From assembly GCA_964057225.1 (NCBI GenBank), contig OZ059895.1, forward strand, positions 1,178,001 to 1,242,000: a stretch of 64,000 nucleotides of DNA. The letters run 5' to 3'. The notes beneath the pieces were generated by a model that was given only the letters and a program-made list of their open reading frames with translations, made no database searches and was not told the origin of the DNA. The number at the start of each line of letters is the position of its first letter. Within the stretch, counting starts at the first letter, position 1. Position numbers and translations under genes: made by a program. Of the stretch, positions 40,701 through 53,295 are shown one piece after another. Source of the DNA: Auanema rhodensis (taxonomy: Eukaryota; Nematoda; Chromadorea; Rhabditida; Rhabditidae).

Positions 40701-42007
40701 AGATCGACGCAGCTTAAAAATCCGCATCGAATGCACTATACTACATTGAGAAACGCTTAATACAAGAATTAGTTATGATCGTTTGAAAAATGATGCATTA
40801 GTGTATGTTGAGTTTCCATGTACACTCAACATTGCTTCCAAAAACATTTTGACAAAAATTTTTTCGAAAAATTTCAAAATAATTTAGCAAAAAGTAGATG
40901 TTTTTAGATTCCTTTTTTCAAGGCAAAGACGATGGACAATGTTATTCAACGAAAAAATTAATTCTTCAGGGTGAAAATCGAGGATATAAGTGTGAACTTA
41001 TATCAGTTGATATCTCGGTGCATTTTTAAGCTAGCGCAAATCTGATAACACAGATCGACGCAGCTTAAAAATCCGCATCGAATGCACTATACTACATTGA
41101 AAAACGCTTAATACAAAAATTAGTTATGATCGTTTGAAAAATGATGCATTAGTGTATGTTGAGTTTCCATGTACACTCAACATTGCTTCCAAAAACATTT
41201 TGACAAAAATTTTTTCGAAAAATTTCAAAATAATTTAGCAAAAAGTAGATGTTTTTAGATTCCTTTTTTCAAGGCAAAGACGATGGACAATGTTATTCAA
41301 CGAAAAAATTAATTCTTCAGGGTGAAAATCGAGGATATAAGTGTGAACTTATATCAGTTGATATCTCGGTGCATTTTTAAGCTAGCGCAAATCTGATAAC
41401 ACAGATCGACGCAGCTTAAAAATCCGCATCGAATGCACTATACTACATTGAGAAACGCTTAATACAAGAATTAGTTATGATCGTTTGAAAAATGATGCAT
41501 TAGTGTATGTTGAGTTTCCATGTACACTCAACATTGCTTCCAAAAACATTTTGACAAAATTTTTTTCGAAAAATTTCAAAATAATTTAGCAAAAAGTAGA
41601 TGTTTTTAGATTCCTTTTTTCAAGGCAAAGACGATGGACAATGTTATTCAACGAAAAAATTGATTCTTCAGGGTGAAAATCGAGGATATAAGTGTGAACT
41701 TATATCAGTTGATATCTCGGTGCATTTTTAAGCTAGCGCAAATCTGATAACACAGATCGACGCAGCTTAAAAATCCGCATCGAATGCACTATACTACATT
41801 GAAAAACGCTTAATACAAAAATTAGTTATGATCGTTTGAAAAATGATGCATTAGTGTATGTTGAGTTTCCATGTACACTCAACATTGCTTCCAAAAACAT
41901 TTTGACAAAAATTTTTTCGAAAAATTTCAAAATAATTTAGCAAAAAGTAGATGTTTTTAGATTCCTTTTTTCAAGGCAAAGACGATGGACAATGTTATTC
42001 AACGAAA
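37796..42007 (-). repeat. Twelve mixed type II monomers in block B
   Basis: These are exactly 12 x 351 bp with no clear repeating order by eye. Markers seen are TTCGAGGC (38460), GATTTCTTTT (38098), GATTTCCTTTT (38801), two adjacent CTATATTAC copies (39685 and 40036) with AAATTATTTC, GTTTTTGGATTCC (40550), and ATTGAAAAACGC (41096 and 41799). Nothing but satellite is present. Confidence 0.8.
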
Positions 42008-44815
42008 AAATTAATTCTTCAGGGTGAAAATCGAGGATATAAGTGTGAACATATATCAGTTGATATCTCGGTGCATTTTTAAGCTAGCGCAAATCTGATA
42101 ACACAGATCGACGCAGCTTAAAAATCCGCATCGAATGCACTATACTACATCGAGAAACGCTTGATACAAAAATTAGTTATGATCGTTTGAAAAATGATGC
42201 ATTAGTGTATGTTGAGTTTCCATGTACACTCAACATTGCTTCCAAAAACATTTTGACAAAAATTTTTTCGAAAAATTTCAAAATAATTTAGCAAAAAGTA
42301 GATGTTTTTAGATTCCATTTTTCAAGGCAAAGACGATGGACGATGTTATTCAACAAAAAAATTAATTCTTCAGGGTGAAAATCGAGGATATAAGTGTGAA
42401 CTTATATCAGTTGATATCTCGGTGCATTTTTAAGCTGGCGCAAATCTGATAACACAGATCGACGCAGCTTAAAAATCCGCATCGAATGCACTATACTACA
42501 TTGAGAAACGCTTATTACACAATTTAGTTATGATTGTTTGAAAAATGATGCATTAGTGTATGTTGAGTTTCCATGTACACTCAACATTGCTTCCAAAAAC
42601 ATTTTGACAAAAATTTTTTCGAAAAATTTCAAAATAATTTAGCAAAAAGTAGATGTTTTTGGATTCCTTTTTTCAAGGCAAAGACGATGGACAATGTTAT
42701 TCAACGAAAAAATTAATTCTTCAGGGTGAAAATCGAGGATATAAGTGTAAACTTATATCAGTTGATATCTCGGTGCATTTTTAAGCTAGCGCAAATCTGA
42801 TAACACAGATCGACGCAGCTTAAAATACCGCATCGAATGCACTATACTACATGGAGAAACGCTTAATACAAAAATTAGTTATGATCGTTTGAAAAATGAT
42901 GCATTAGTGTATGTTGAGTTTCCATGTACACTCAACATTGCTTCCAAAAACATTTTGACAAAAATTTTTTCGAAAAATTTCAAAATAATTTAGCAAAAAG
43001 TAGATGTTTTTGGATTCCTTTTTTCAAGGCAAAGACGATGGACAATGTTATTCAACGAAAAAATTAATTCTTCAGGGTGAAAATCGAGGATATAAGTGTA
43101 AACTTATATCAGTTGATATCTCGGTGCATTTTTAAGCTAGCGCAAATCTGATAACACAGATCGACGCAGCTTAAAATACCGCATCGAATGCACTATACTA
43201 CATGGAGAAACGCTTAATACAAAAATTAGTTATGATCGTTTGAAAAATGATGCATTAGTGTATGTTGAGTTTCCATGTACACTCAACATTGCTTCCAAAA
43301 ACATTTTGACAAAAATTTTTTCGAAAAATTTCAAAATAATTTAGCAAAAAGTAGATGTTTTTAGATTCCTTTTTTCAAGGCAAAGACGATGGACAATGTT
43401 ATTCAACGAAAAAATTAATTCTTCAGGGTGAAAATCGAGGATATAAGTGTGAACATATATCAGTTGATATCTCGGTGCATTTTTAAGCTAGCGCAAATCT
43501 GATAACACAGATCGACGCAGCTTAAAAATCCGCATCGAATGCACTATACTACATCGAGAAACGCTTGATACAAAAATTAGTTATGATCGTTTGAAAAATG
43601 ATGCATTAGTGTATGTTGAGTTTCCATGTACACTCAACATTGCTTCCAAAAACATTTTGACAAAAATTTTTTCGAAAAATTTCAAAATAATTTAGCAAAA
43701 AGTAGATGTTTTTAGATTCCATTTTTCAAGGCAAAGACGATGGACGATGTTATTCAACAAAAAAATTAATTCTTCAGGGTGAAAATCGAGGATATAAGTG
43801 TGAACTTATATCAGTTGATATCTCGGTGCATTTTTAAGCTAGCGCAAATCTGATAACACAGATCGACGCAGCTTAAAAATCCGCATCGAATGCACTATAC
43901 TACATTGAGAAACGCTTATTACACAATTTAGTTATGATTGTTTGAAAAATGATGCATTAGTGTATGTTGAGTTTCCATGTACACTCAACATTGCTTCCAA
44001 AAACATTTTGACAAAAATTTTTTCGAAAAATTTCAAAATAATTTAGCAAAAAGTAGATGTTTTTGGATTCCTTTTTTCAAGGCAAAGACGATGGACAATG
44101 TTATTCAACGAAAAAATTAATTCTTCAGGGTGAAAATCGAGGATATAAGTGTAAACTTATATCAGTTGATATCTCGGTGCATTTTTAAGCTAGCGCAAAT
44201 CTGATAACACAGATCGACGCAGCTTAAAATACCGCATCGAATGCACTATACTACATGGAGAAACGCTTAATACAAAAATTAGTTATGATCGTTTGAAAAA
44301 TGATGCATTAGTGTATGTTGAGTTTCCATGTACACTCAACATTGCTTCCAAAAACATTTTGACAAAAATGTTTTCGAAAAATTTCAAAATAATTTAGCAA
44401 AAAGTAGATGTTTTTGGATTCCTTTTTTCAAGGCAAAGACGATGGACAATGTTATTCAACGAAAAAATTAATTCTTCAGGGTGAAAATCGAGGATATAAG
44501 TGTAAACTTATATCAGTTGATATCTCGGTGCATTTTTAAGCTAGCGCAAATCTGATAACACAGATCGACGCAGCTTAAAATACCGCATCGAATGCACTAT
44601 ACTACATGGAGAAACGCTTAATACAAAAATTAGTTATGATCGTTTGAAAAATGATGCATTAGTGTATGTTGAGTTTCCATGTACACTCAACATTGCTTCC
44701 AAAAACATTTTGACAAAAATTTTTTCGAAAAATTTCAAAATAATTTAGCAAAAAGTAGATGTTTTTAGATTCCTTTTTTCAAGGCAAAGACGATGGACAA
44801 GGTTATTCAACGAAA
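42008..44815 (-). repeat. Two 4-monomer higher-order units (1404 bp each)
   Basis: The units are 42008-43411 and 43412-44815. Each contains, left to right, a monomer with GAACATATATC, CATCGAGAAACGCTTGATAC, GATTCCATTTT and GATGTTATTCAACAAAA; one with TTATTACACAATTTAG and ATGATTG; and two with GTGTAAAC, ATACCGC and CATGGAG. Matching sites are 1404 bp apart (for example 42051 and 43455). Small differences are CTGGCG at 42435 and AAATGTTTTCG at 44368. The same unit in the opposite orientation occurs near the right end of the window. Confidence 0.85.
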
Positions 44816-47800
44816 AAATTAATTCTTCAGGGTGAAAATCGAGGATATAAGTGTGAACTTATATCAGTTGATATCTCGGTGCATTTTTAAGCTAGCGCAA
44901 ATCTGATAACACATATCGACGCAGCTTAAAATACCGCATCGAATGCACTATACTACATGGAGAAACGCTTAATACAAAAATTAGTTATGATCGTTTGAAA
45001 AATGATGCATTAGTGTATGTTGAGTTTCCATGTACACTCAACATTGCTTCCAAAAACATTTTGACAAAAATGTTTTCGAAAAATTTCAAAATAATTTAGC
45101 AAAAAGTAGATGTTTTTGGATTCCTTTTTTCAAGGCAAAGACGATGGACAATGTTATTCAACGAAAAAATTAATTCTTCAGGGTGAAAATCGAGGATATA
45201 AGTGTAAACTTATATCAGTTGATATCTCGGTGCATTTTTAAGCTAGCGCAAATCTGATAACACAGATCGACGCAGCTTAAAATACCGCATCGAATGCACT
45301 ATACTACATGGAGAAACGCTTAATACAAAAATTAGTTATGATCGTTTGAAAAATGATGCATTAGTGTATGTTGAGTTTCCATGTACACTCAACATTGCTT
45401 CCAAAAACATTTTGACAAAAATTTTTTCGAAAAATTTCAAAATAATTTAGCAAAAAGTAGATGTTTTTAGATTCCTTTTTTCAAGGCAAAGACGATGGAC
45501 AAGGTTATTCAACGAAAAAATTAATTCTTCAGGGTGAAAATCGAGGATATAAGTGTGAACTTATATCAGTTGATATCTCGGTGCATTTTTAAGCTAGCGC
45601 AAATCTGATAACACAGATCGACGCAGCTTAAAAATCCGCATCGAATGCACTATACTACATTGAGAAACGCTTAATACAAAAATTAGTTATGATCGTTTGA
45701 AAAATGATGCATTAGTGTATGTTGAGTTTCCATGTACACTCAACATTGCTTCCAAAAACATTTTGACAAAAATTTTTTCGAAAAATTTCAAAATAATTTA
45801 GCAAAAAGTAGATGTTTTTAGATTCCTTTTTTCAAGGCAAAGACGATGGACAAGGTTATTCAACGAAAAAATTAATTCTTCAGGGTGAAAATCGAGGATA
45901 TAAGTGTGAACTTATATCAGTTGATATCTCGGTGCATTTTTAAGCTAGCGCAAATCTGATAACACAGATCGACGCAGCTTAAAAATCCGCATCGAATGCA
46001 CTATACTACATTGAGAAACGCTTAATACAAGAATTAGTTATGATCGTTTGAAAAATGATGCATTAGTGTATGTTGAGTTTCCATGTACACTCAACATTGC
46101 TTCCAAAAACATTTTAACAAAAATTTTTTCGAAAAATTTCAAAATAATTTAGCAAAAAGTAGATGTTTTTGGATTCCTTTTTTCAAGGCAAAGACGATGG
46201 ACAATGTTATTCAACGAAAAAATTAATTCTTCAGGGTGAAAATCGAGGATATAAGTGTGAACTTATATCAGTTGATATCTCGGTGCATTTTTAAGCTAGC
46301 GCAAATCTGATAACACAGATCGACGCAGCTTAAAAATCCGCATCGAATGCACTTTACTACATTGAGAAACGCTTAATACAAAAATTAGTTATGATCGTTT
46401 GAAAAATGATGCATTAGTGTATGTTGAGTTTCCATGTACACTCAACATTGCTTCCAAAAACATTTTGACAAAAATTTTTTCGAAAAATTTCAAAATAATT
46501 TAGCAAAAAGTAGATGTTTTTGGATTCCTTTTTTCAAGGCAAAGACGATGGACAATGTTATTCAACGAAAAAATTAATTCTTCAGGGTGAAAATCGAGGA
46601 TATAAGTGTGAACTTATATCAGTTGATATCTCGGTGCATTTTTAAGCTAGCGCAAATCTGATAACACAGATCGACGCAGCTTAAAAATCCGCATCGAATG
46701 CACTATACTACATTGAGAAACGCTTAATACAAAAATTAGTTATGATCGTTTGAAAAATGATGCATTAGTGTATGTTGAGTTTCCATGTACACTCAACATT
46801 GCTTCCAAAAACATTTTGACAAAAATTTTTTCGAAAAATTTCAAAATAATTTAGCAAAAAGTAGATGTTTTTAGATTCCTTTTTTCAAGGCAAAGACGAT
46901 GGACAATGTTATTCAACGAAAAAATTAATTCTTCAGGGTGAAAATCGAGGATATAAGTGTGAACTTATATCAGTTGATATCTCGGTGCATTTTTAAGCTA
47001 GCGCAAATCTGATAACACAGATCGACGCAGCTTAAAAATCCGCATCGAATGCACTATACTACATTGAGAAACGCTTAATACAAGAATTAGTTATGATCGT
47101 TTGAAAAATGATGCATTAGTGTATGTTGAGTTTCCATGTACACTCAACATTGCTTCCAAAAACATTTTGACAAAAATTTTTTCGAAAAATTTCAAAATAA
47201 TTTAGCAAAAACTAGATGTTTTTAGATTCCTTTTTTCAAGGCAAAGACGATGGACAATGTTATTCAACGAAAAAATTATTTCTTCAGGGTGAAAATCGAG
47301 GATATAAGTGTGAACTTATATCAGTTGATATATCGGTGCATTTTTAAGCTAGCGCAAATCTGATAACACAGATCGACGCAGCTTAAAATACCGCATCGAA
47401 TGCACTATACTACATTGAGAAACGCTTAATACAAAAATTAGTTATGATCGTTTGAAAAATGATGCATTAGTGTATGTTGAGTTTCCATGTACACTCAACA
47501 TTGCTTCCAAAAACATTTTGACAAAAATTTTTTCGAAAAATTTCAAAATAATTTAGCAAAAAGTAGATGTTTTTAGATTCCTTTTTTCAAGGCAAAGACG
47601 ATGGACAATGTTATTCAACGAAAAAATTAATTCTTCAGGGTGAAAATCGAGGATATAAGTGTGAACTTATATCAGTTGATATCTCGGTGCATTTTTAAGC
47701 TAGCGCAAATCTGATAACACAGATCGACGCAGCTTAAAAATCCGCATCGAATGCACTATACTACATTGAGAAACGCTTAATACAAAAATTAGTTATGATC

Positions 47801-48467
47801 GTTTGAAAAATGATGCATTAGTGTATGTTGAGTTTCCATGTACACTCAACATTGCTTCCAAAAACATTTTGACAAAAATTTTTTCGAAAAATTTCAAAAT
47901 AATTTAGCAAAAAGTAGATGTTTTTAGATTCCTTTTTTCAAGGCAAAGACGATGGACAATGTTATTCAACGAAAAAATTAATTCTTCAGGGTGAAAATCG
48001 AGGATATAAGTGTGAACTTATATCAGTTGATATCTCGGTGCATTTTTAAGCTAGCGCAAATCTGATAACACAGATCGACGCAGCTTAAAAATCCGCATCG
48101 AATGCACTATACTACATTGAGAAACGCTTAATACAAGAATTAGTTATGATCGTTTGAAAAATGATGCATTAGTGTATGTTGAGTTTCCATGTACACTCAA
48201 CATTGCTTCCAAAAACATTTTGACAAAAATTTTTTCGAAAAATTTCAAAATAATTTAGCAAAAAGTAGATGTTTTTAGATTCCTTTTTTCAAGGCAAAGA
48301 CGATGGACAATGTTATTCAACGAAAAAATTATTTCTTCAGGGTGAAAATCGAGGATATAAGTGTGAACTTATATCAGTTGATATATCGGTGCATTTTTAA
48401 GCTAGCGCAAATCTGATAACACAGATCGACGCAGCTTAAAATACCGCATCGAATGCACTATACTACA

Positions 48468-48469
48468 TT
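48468..48469. other. Orientation switch 2 (TT overlap), fold-back centre
   Basis: Reverse satellite ending CTATACTACATT (coordinate 208) joins forward satellite starting TTCGAAAAAATT (coordinate 87). The shared bases are TT only. Forward coordinate 208 occurs at 48589, so the two arms are separated by a spacer of about 119 bp (48470-48588). Both arms then begin with a GATATATC/GAAATAAT monomer end followed by an AATTCTTGTA monomer, which fits a fold-back origin. Confidence 0.9.
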
Positions 48470-51400
48470 CGAAAAAATTTTTGTCAAAATGTTTTTGGAA
48501 GCAATGTTGAGTGTACATGGAAACTCAACATACACTAATGCATCATTTTTCAAACGATCATAACTAATTTTTGTATTAAGCGTTTCTCAATGTAGTATAG
48601 TGCATTCGATGCGGATTTTTAAGCTGCGTCGATCTGTGTTATCAGATTTGCGCTAGCTTAAAAATGCACCGATATATCAACTGATATAAGTTCACACTTA
48701 TATCCTCGATTTTCACCCTGAAGAAATAATTTTTTCGTTGAATAACATTGTCCATCGTCTTTGCCTTGAAAAAAGGAATCTAAAAACATCTACTTTTTGC
48801 TAAATTATTTTGAAATTTTTCGAAAAAATTTTTGTCAAAATGTTTTTGGAAGCAATGTTGAGTGTACATGGAAACTCAACATACACTAATGCATCATTTT
48901 TCAAACGATCATAACTAATTCTTGTATTAAGCGTTTCTCAATGTAGTATAGTGCATTCGATGCGGATTTTTAAGCTGCGTCGATCTGTGTTATCAGATTT
49001 GCGCTAGCTTAAAAATGCACCGAGATATCAACTGATATAAGTTCACACTTATATCCTCGATTTTCACCCTGAAGAATTAATTTTTTCGTTGAATAACATT
49101 GTCCATCGTCTTTGCCTTGAAAAAAGGAATCTAAAAACATCTACTTTTTGCTAAATTATTTTGAAATTTTTCGAAAAAATTTTTGTCAAAATGTTTTTGG
49201 AAGCAATGTTGAGTGTACATGGAAACTCAACATACACTAATGCATCATTTTTCAAACGATCATAACTAATTTTTGTATTAAGCGTTTCTCAATGTAGTAT
49301 AGTGCATTCGATGCGGATTTTTAAGCTGCGTCGATCTGTGTTATCAGATTTGCGCTAGCTTAAAAATGCACCGAGATATCAACTGATATAAGTTCACACT
49401 TATATCCTCGATTTTCACCCTGAAGAATTAATTTTTTCGTTGAATAACATTGTCCATCGTCTTTGCCTTGAAAAAAGGAATCTAAAAACATCTACTTTTT
49501 GCTAAATTATTTTGAAATTTTTCGAAAAAATTTTTGTCAAAATGTTTTTGGAAGCAATGTTGAGTGTACATGGAAACTCAACATACACTAATGCATCATT
49601 TTTCAAACGATCATAACTAATTTTTGTATTAAGCGTTTCTCAATGTAGTATAGTGCATTCGATGCGGATTTTTAAGCTGCGTCGATCTGTGTTATCAGAT
49701 TTGCGCTAGCTTAAAAATGCACCGATATATCAACTGATATAAGTTCACACTTATATCCTCGATTTTCACCCTGAAGAAATAATTTTTTCGTTGAATAACA
49801 TTGTCCATCGTCTTTGCCTTGAAAAAAGGAATCTAAAAACATCTACTTTTTGCTAAATTATTTTGAAATTTTTCGAAAAAATTTTTGTCAAAATGTTTTT
49901 GGAAGCAATGTTGAGTGTACATGGAAACTCAACATACACTAATGCATCATTTTTCAAACGATCATAACTAATTCTTGTATTAAGCGTTTCTCAATGTAGT
50001 ATAGTGCATTCGATGCGGATTTTTAAGCTGCGTCGATCTGTGTTATCAGATTTGCGCTAGCTTAAAAATGCACCGAGATATCAACTGATATAAGTTCACA
50101 CTTATATCCTCGATTTTCACCCTGAAGAATTAATTTTTTCGTTGAATAACATTGTCCATCGTCTTTGCCTTGAAAAAAGGAATCTAAAAACATCTACTTT
50201 TTGCTAAATTATTTTGAAATTTTTCGAAAAAATTTTTGTCAAAATGTTTTTGGAAGCAATGTTGAGTGTACATGGAAACTCAACATACACTAATGCATCA
50301 TTTTTCAAACGATCATAACTAATTTTTGTATTAAGCGTTTCTCAATGTAGTATAGTGCATTCGATGCGGATTTTTAAGCTGCGTCGATCTGTGTTATCAG
50401 ATTTGCGCTAGCTTAAAAATGCACCGAGATATCAACTGATATAAGTTCACACTTATATCCTCGATTTTCACCCTGAAGAATTAATTTTTTCGTTGAATAA
50501 CATTGTCCATCGTCTTTGCCTTGAAAAAAGGAATCTAAAAACATCTACTTTTTGCTAAATTATTTTGAAATTTTTCGAAAAAATTTTTGTCAAAATGTTT
50601 TTGGAAGCAATGTTGAGTGTACATGGAAACTCAACATACACTAATGCATCATTTTTCAAACGATCATAACTAATTTTTGTATTAAGCGTTTCTCAATGTA
50701 GTATAGTGCATTCGATGCGGTATTTTAAGCTGCGTCGATCTGTGTTATCAGATTTGCGCTAGCTTAAAAATGCACCGATATATCAACTGATATAAGTTCA
50801 CACTTATATCCTCGATTTTCACCCTGAAGAAATAATTTTTTCGTTGAATAACATTGTCCATCGTCTTTGCCTTGAAAAAAGGAATCTAAAAACATCTAGT
50901 TTTTGCTAAATTATTTTGAAATTTTTCGAAAAAATTTTTGTCAAAATGTTTTTGGAAGCAATGTTGAGTGTACATGGAAACTCAACATACACTAATGCAT
51001 CATTTTTCAAACGATCATAACTAATTCTTGTATTAAGCGTTTCTCAATGTAGTAAAGTGCATTCGATGCGGATTTTTAAGCTGCGTCGATCTGTGTTATC
51101 AGATTTGCGCTAGCTTAAAAATGCACCGAGATATCAACTGATATAAGTTCACACTTATATCCTCGATTTTCACCCTGAAGAATTAATTTTTTCGTTGAAT
51201 AACATTGTCCATCGTCTTTGCCTTGAAAAAAGGAATCTAAAAACATCTACTTTTTGCTAAATTATTTTGAAATTTTTCGAAAAAATTTTTGTCAAAATGT
51301 TTTTGGAAGCAATGTTGAGTGTACATGGAAACTCAACATACACTAATGCATCATTTTTCAAACGATCATAACTAATTTTTGTATTAAGCGTTTCTCAATG

Positions 51401-51540
51401 TAGTATAGTGCATTCGATGCGGATTTTTAAGCTGCGTCGATCTGTGTTATCAGATTTGCGCTAGCTTAAAAATGCACCGAGATATCAACTGATATAAGTT
51501 CACACTTATATCCTCGATTTTCACCCTGAAGAATTAATTT

Positions 51541-53295
51541 TTTCGTTGAATAACATTGTCCATCGTCTTTGCCTTGAAAAAAGGAATCCAAAAACATCTA
51601 CTTTTTGCTAAATTATTTTGAAATTTTTCGAAAAAATTTTTGTCAAAATGTTTTTGGAAGCAATGTTGAGTGTACATGGAAACTCAACATACACTAATGC
51701 ATCATTTTTCAAACGATCATAACTAATTTTTGTATTAAGCGTTTCTCAATGTAGTATAGTGCATTCGATGCGGATTTTTAAGCTGCGTCGATCTGTGTTA
51801 TCAGATTTGCGCTAGCTTAAAAATGCACCGAGATATCAACTGATATATGTTCACACTTATATCCTCGATTTTCACCCTGAAGAATTAATTTTTTCGTTGA
51901 ATAACATTGTCCATCGTCTTTGCCTTGAAAAAAGGAATCTAAAAACATCTACTTTTTGCTAAATTATTTTGAAATTTTTCGAAAAAATTTTTGTCAAAAT
52001 GTTTTTGGAAGCAATGTTGAGTGTACATGGAAACTCAACATACACTAATGCATCATTTTTCAAACGATCATAACTAATTTTTGTATTAAGCGTTTCTCAA
52101 TGTAGTATAGTGCATTCGATGCGGATTTTTAAGCTGCGTCGATCTGTGTTATCAGATTTGCGCTAGCTTAAAAATGCACCGAGATATCAACTGATATAAG
52201 TTCACACTTATATCCTCGATTTTCACCCTGAAGAATTAATTTTTTCGTTGAATAACATTGTCCATCGTCTTTGCCTTGAAAAAAGGAATCCAAAAACATC
52301 TACTTTTTGCTAAATTATTTTGAAATTTTTCGAAAAAATTTTTGTCAAAATGTTTTTGGAAGCAATGTTGAGTGTACATGGAAACTCAACATACACTAAT
52401 GCATCATTTTTCAAACGATCATAACTAATTTTTGTATTAAGCGTTTCTCAATGTAGTATAGTGCATTCGATGCGGATTTTTAAGCTGCGTCGATCTGTGT
52501 TATCAGATTTGCGCTAGCTTAAAAATGCACCGAGATATCAACTGATATAAGTTCACACTTATATCCTCGATTTTCACCCTGAAGAATTAATTTTTTCGTT
52601 GAATAACATTGTCCATCGTCTTTGCCTTGAAAAAAGGAATCTAAAAACATCTACTTTTTGCTAAATTATTTTGAAATTTTTCGAAAAAATTTTTGTCAAA
52701 ATGTTTTTGGAAGCAATGTTGAGTGTACATGGAAACTCAACATACACTAATGCATCATTTTTCAAACGATCATAACTAATTTTTGTATTAAGCGTTTCTC
52801 AATGTAGTATAGTGCATTCGACGCGGATTTTTAAGCTGCGTCGATCTGTGTTATCAGATTTGCGCTAGCTTAAAAATGCACCGAGATATCAACTGATATA
52901 AGTTCACACTTATATCCTCGATTTTCACCCTGAAGAATTAATTTTTTCGTTGAATAACATTGTCCATCGTCTTTGCCTTAAAAAAAGGAATCTAAAAACA
53001 TCTACTTTTTGCTAAATTATTTTGAAATTTTTCGAAAAAATTTTTGTCAAAATGTTTTTGGAAGCAATGTTGAGTGTACATGGAAACTCAACATACACTA
53101 ATGCATCATTTTTCAAACGATCATAACTAATTTTTGTATTAAGCGTTTCTCCATGTAGTATAGTGCATTCGATGCGGTATTTTAAGCTGCGTCGATCTGT
53201 GTTATCAGATTTGCGCTAGCTTAAAAATGCACCGAGATATCAACTGATATAAGTTCACACTTATATCCTCGATTTTCACCCTGAAGAATTAATTT
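51541..53295 (+). repeat. Five-monomer segment duplicated at 56104-57858
   Basis: Markers: ATCCAAAAAC with GATATATG; plain; ATCCAAAAAC; TTCGACGCGG (52821 region); CCTTAAAAAAAGG with CTCCATG and GCGGTATTTT. The identical series occurs 4563 bp (13 monomers) downstream. The monomer before it starts CATCTAGTTTTTGC (50898), and that marker returns once at 53706, 2808 bp (8 monomers) later. Confidence 0.8.

Larger units (their letters stand above)
28424..48469 (-). repeat. Satellite array block B, same monomer, inverted orientation
   Basis: The same 351-bp monomer read on the - strand, so the landmark appears as GTTATTCAACGAAA (first coordinate 1 at 28667). The block starts at monomer coordinate 244 and ends at coordinate 208. 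Its length, 20046 bp, equals 57 x 351 + 37 + 2, and the two extra bases are A insertions near 34815 and 36575. The left 4.8 kb (to 33230) carries type I variants (GGTAAAGACG, TTTCAGAAT, CTAGCTCAAA). From 33231 rightwards it is type II. From about 42 kb it carries the variants typical of block C (CATGGAG, GTGTAAAC, ACACAATTTAG). No gene or inserted element was seen. Confidence 0.97.
42008..48469 (-). repeat. Left arm of the large inverted duplication
   Basis: Going left from 48469 the marker order is: GATATATC/GAAATAAT; AATTCTTGTA; GCGGTATTTT; CATCTAGTTTTTGC (47214); ATCCAAAAAC; AACCTTGTCC with CTCCATG and GTTTACAC; a monomer with GAAAACATTTTT and the private GTCGATATGTG (44914); AACCTTGTCC; CTCCATG; the AAACAATCATAACTAAATTG monomer (43915); and the 4-mers. 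The same order runs right from 48589 in block C, so this is an imperfect palindrome arm. Confidence 0.75.
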
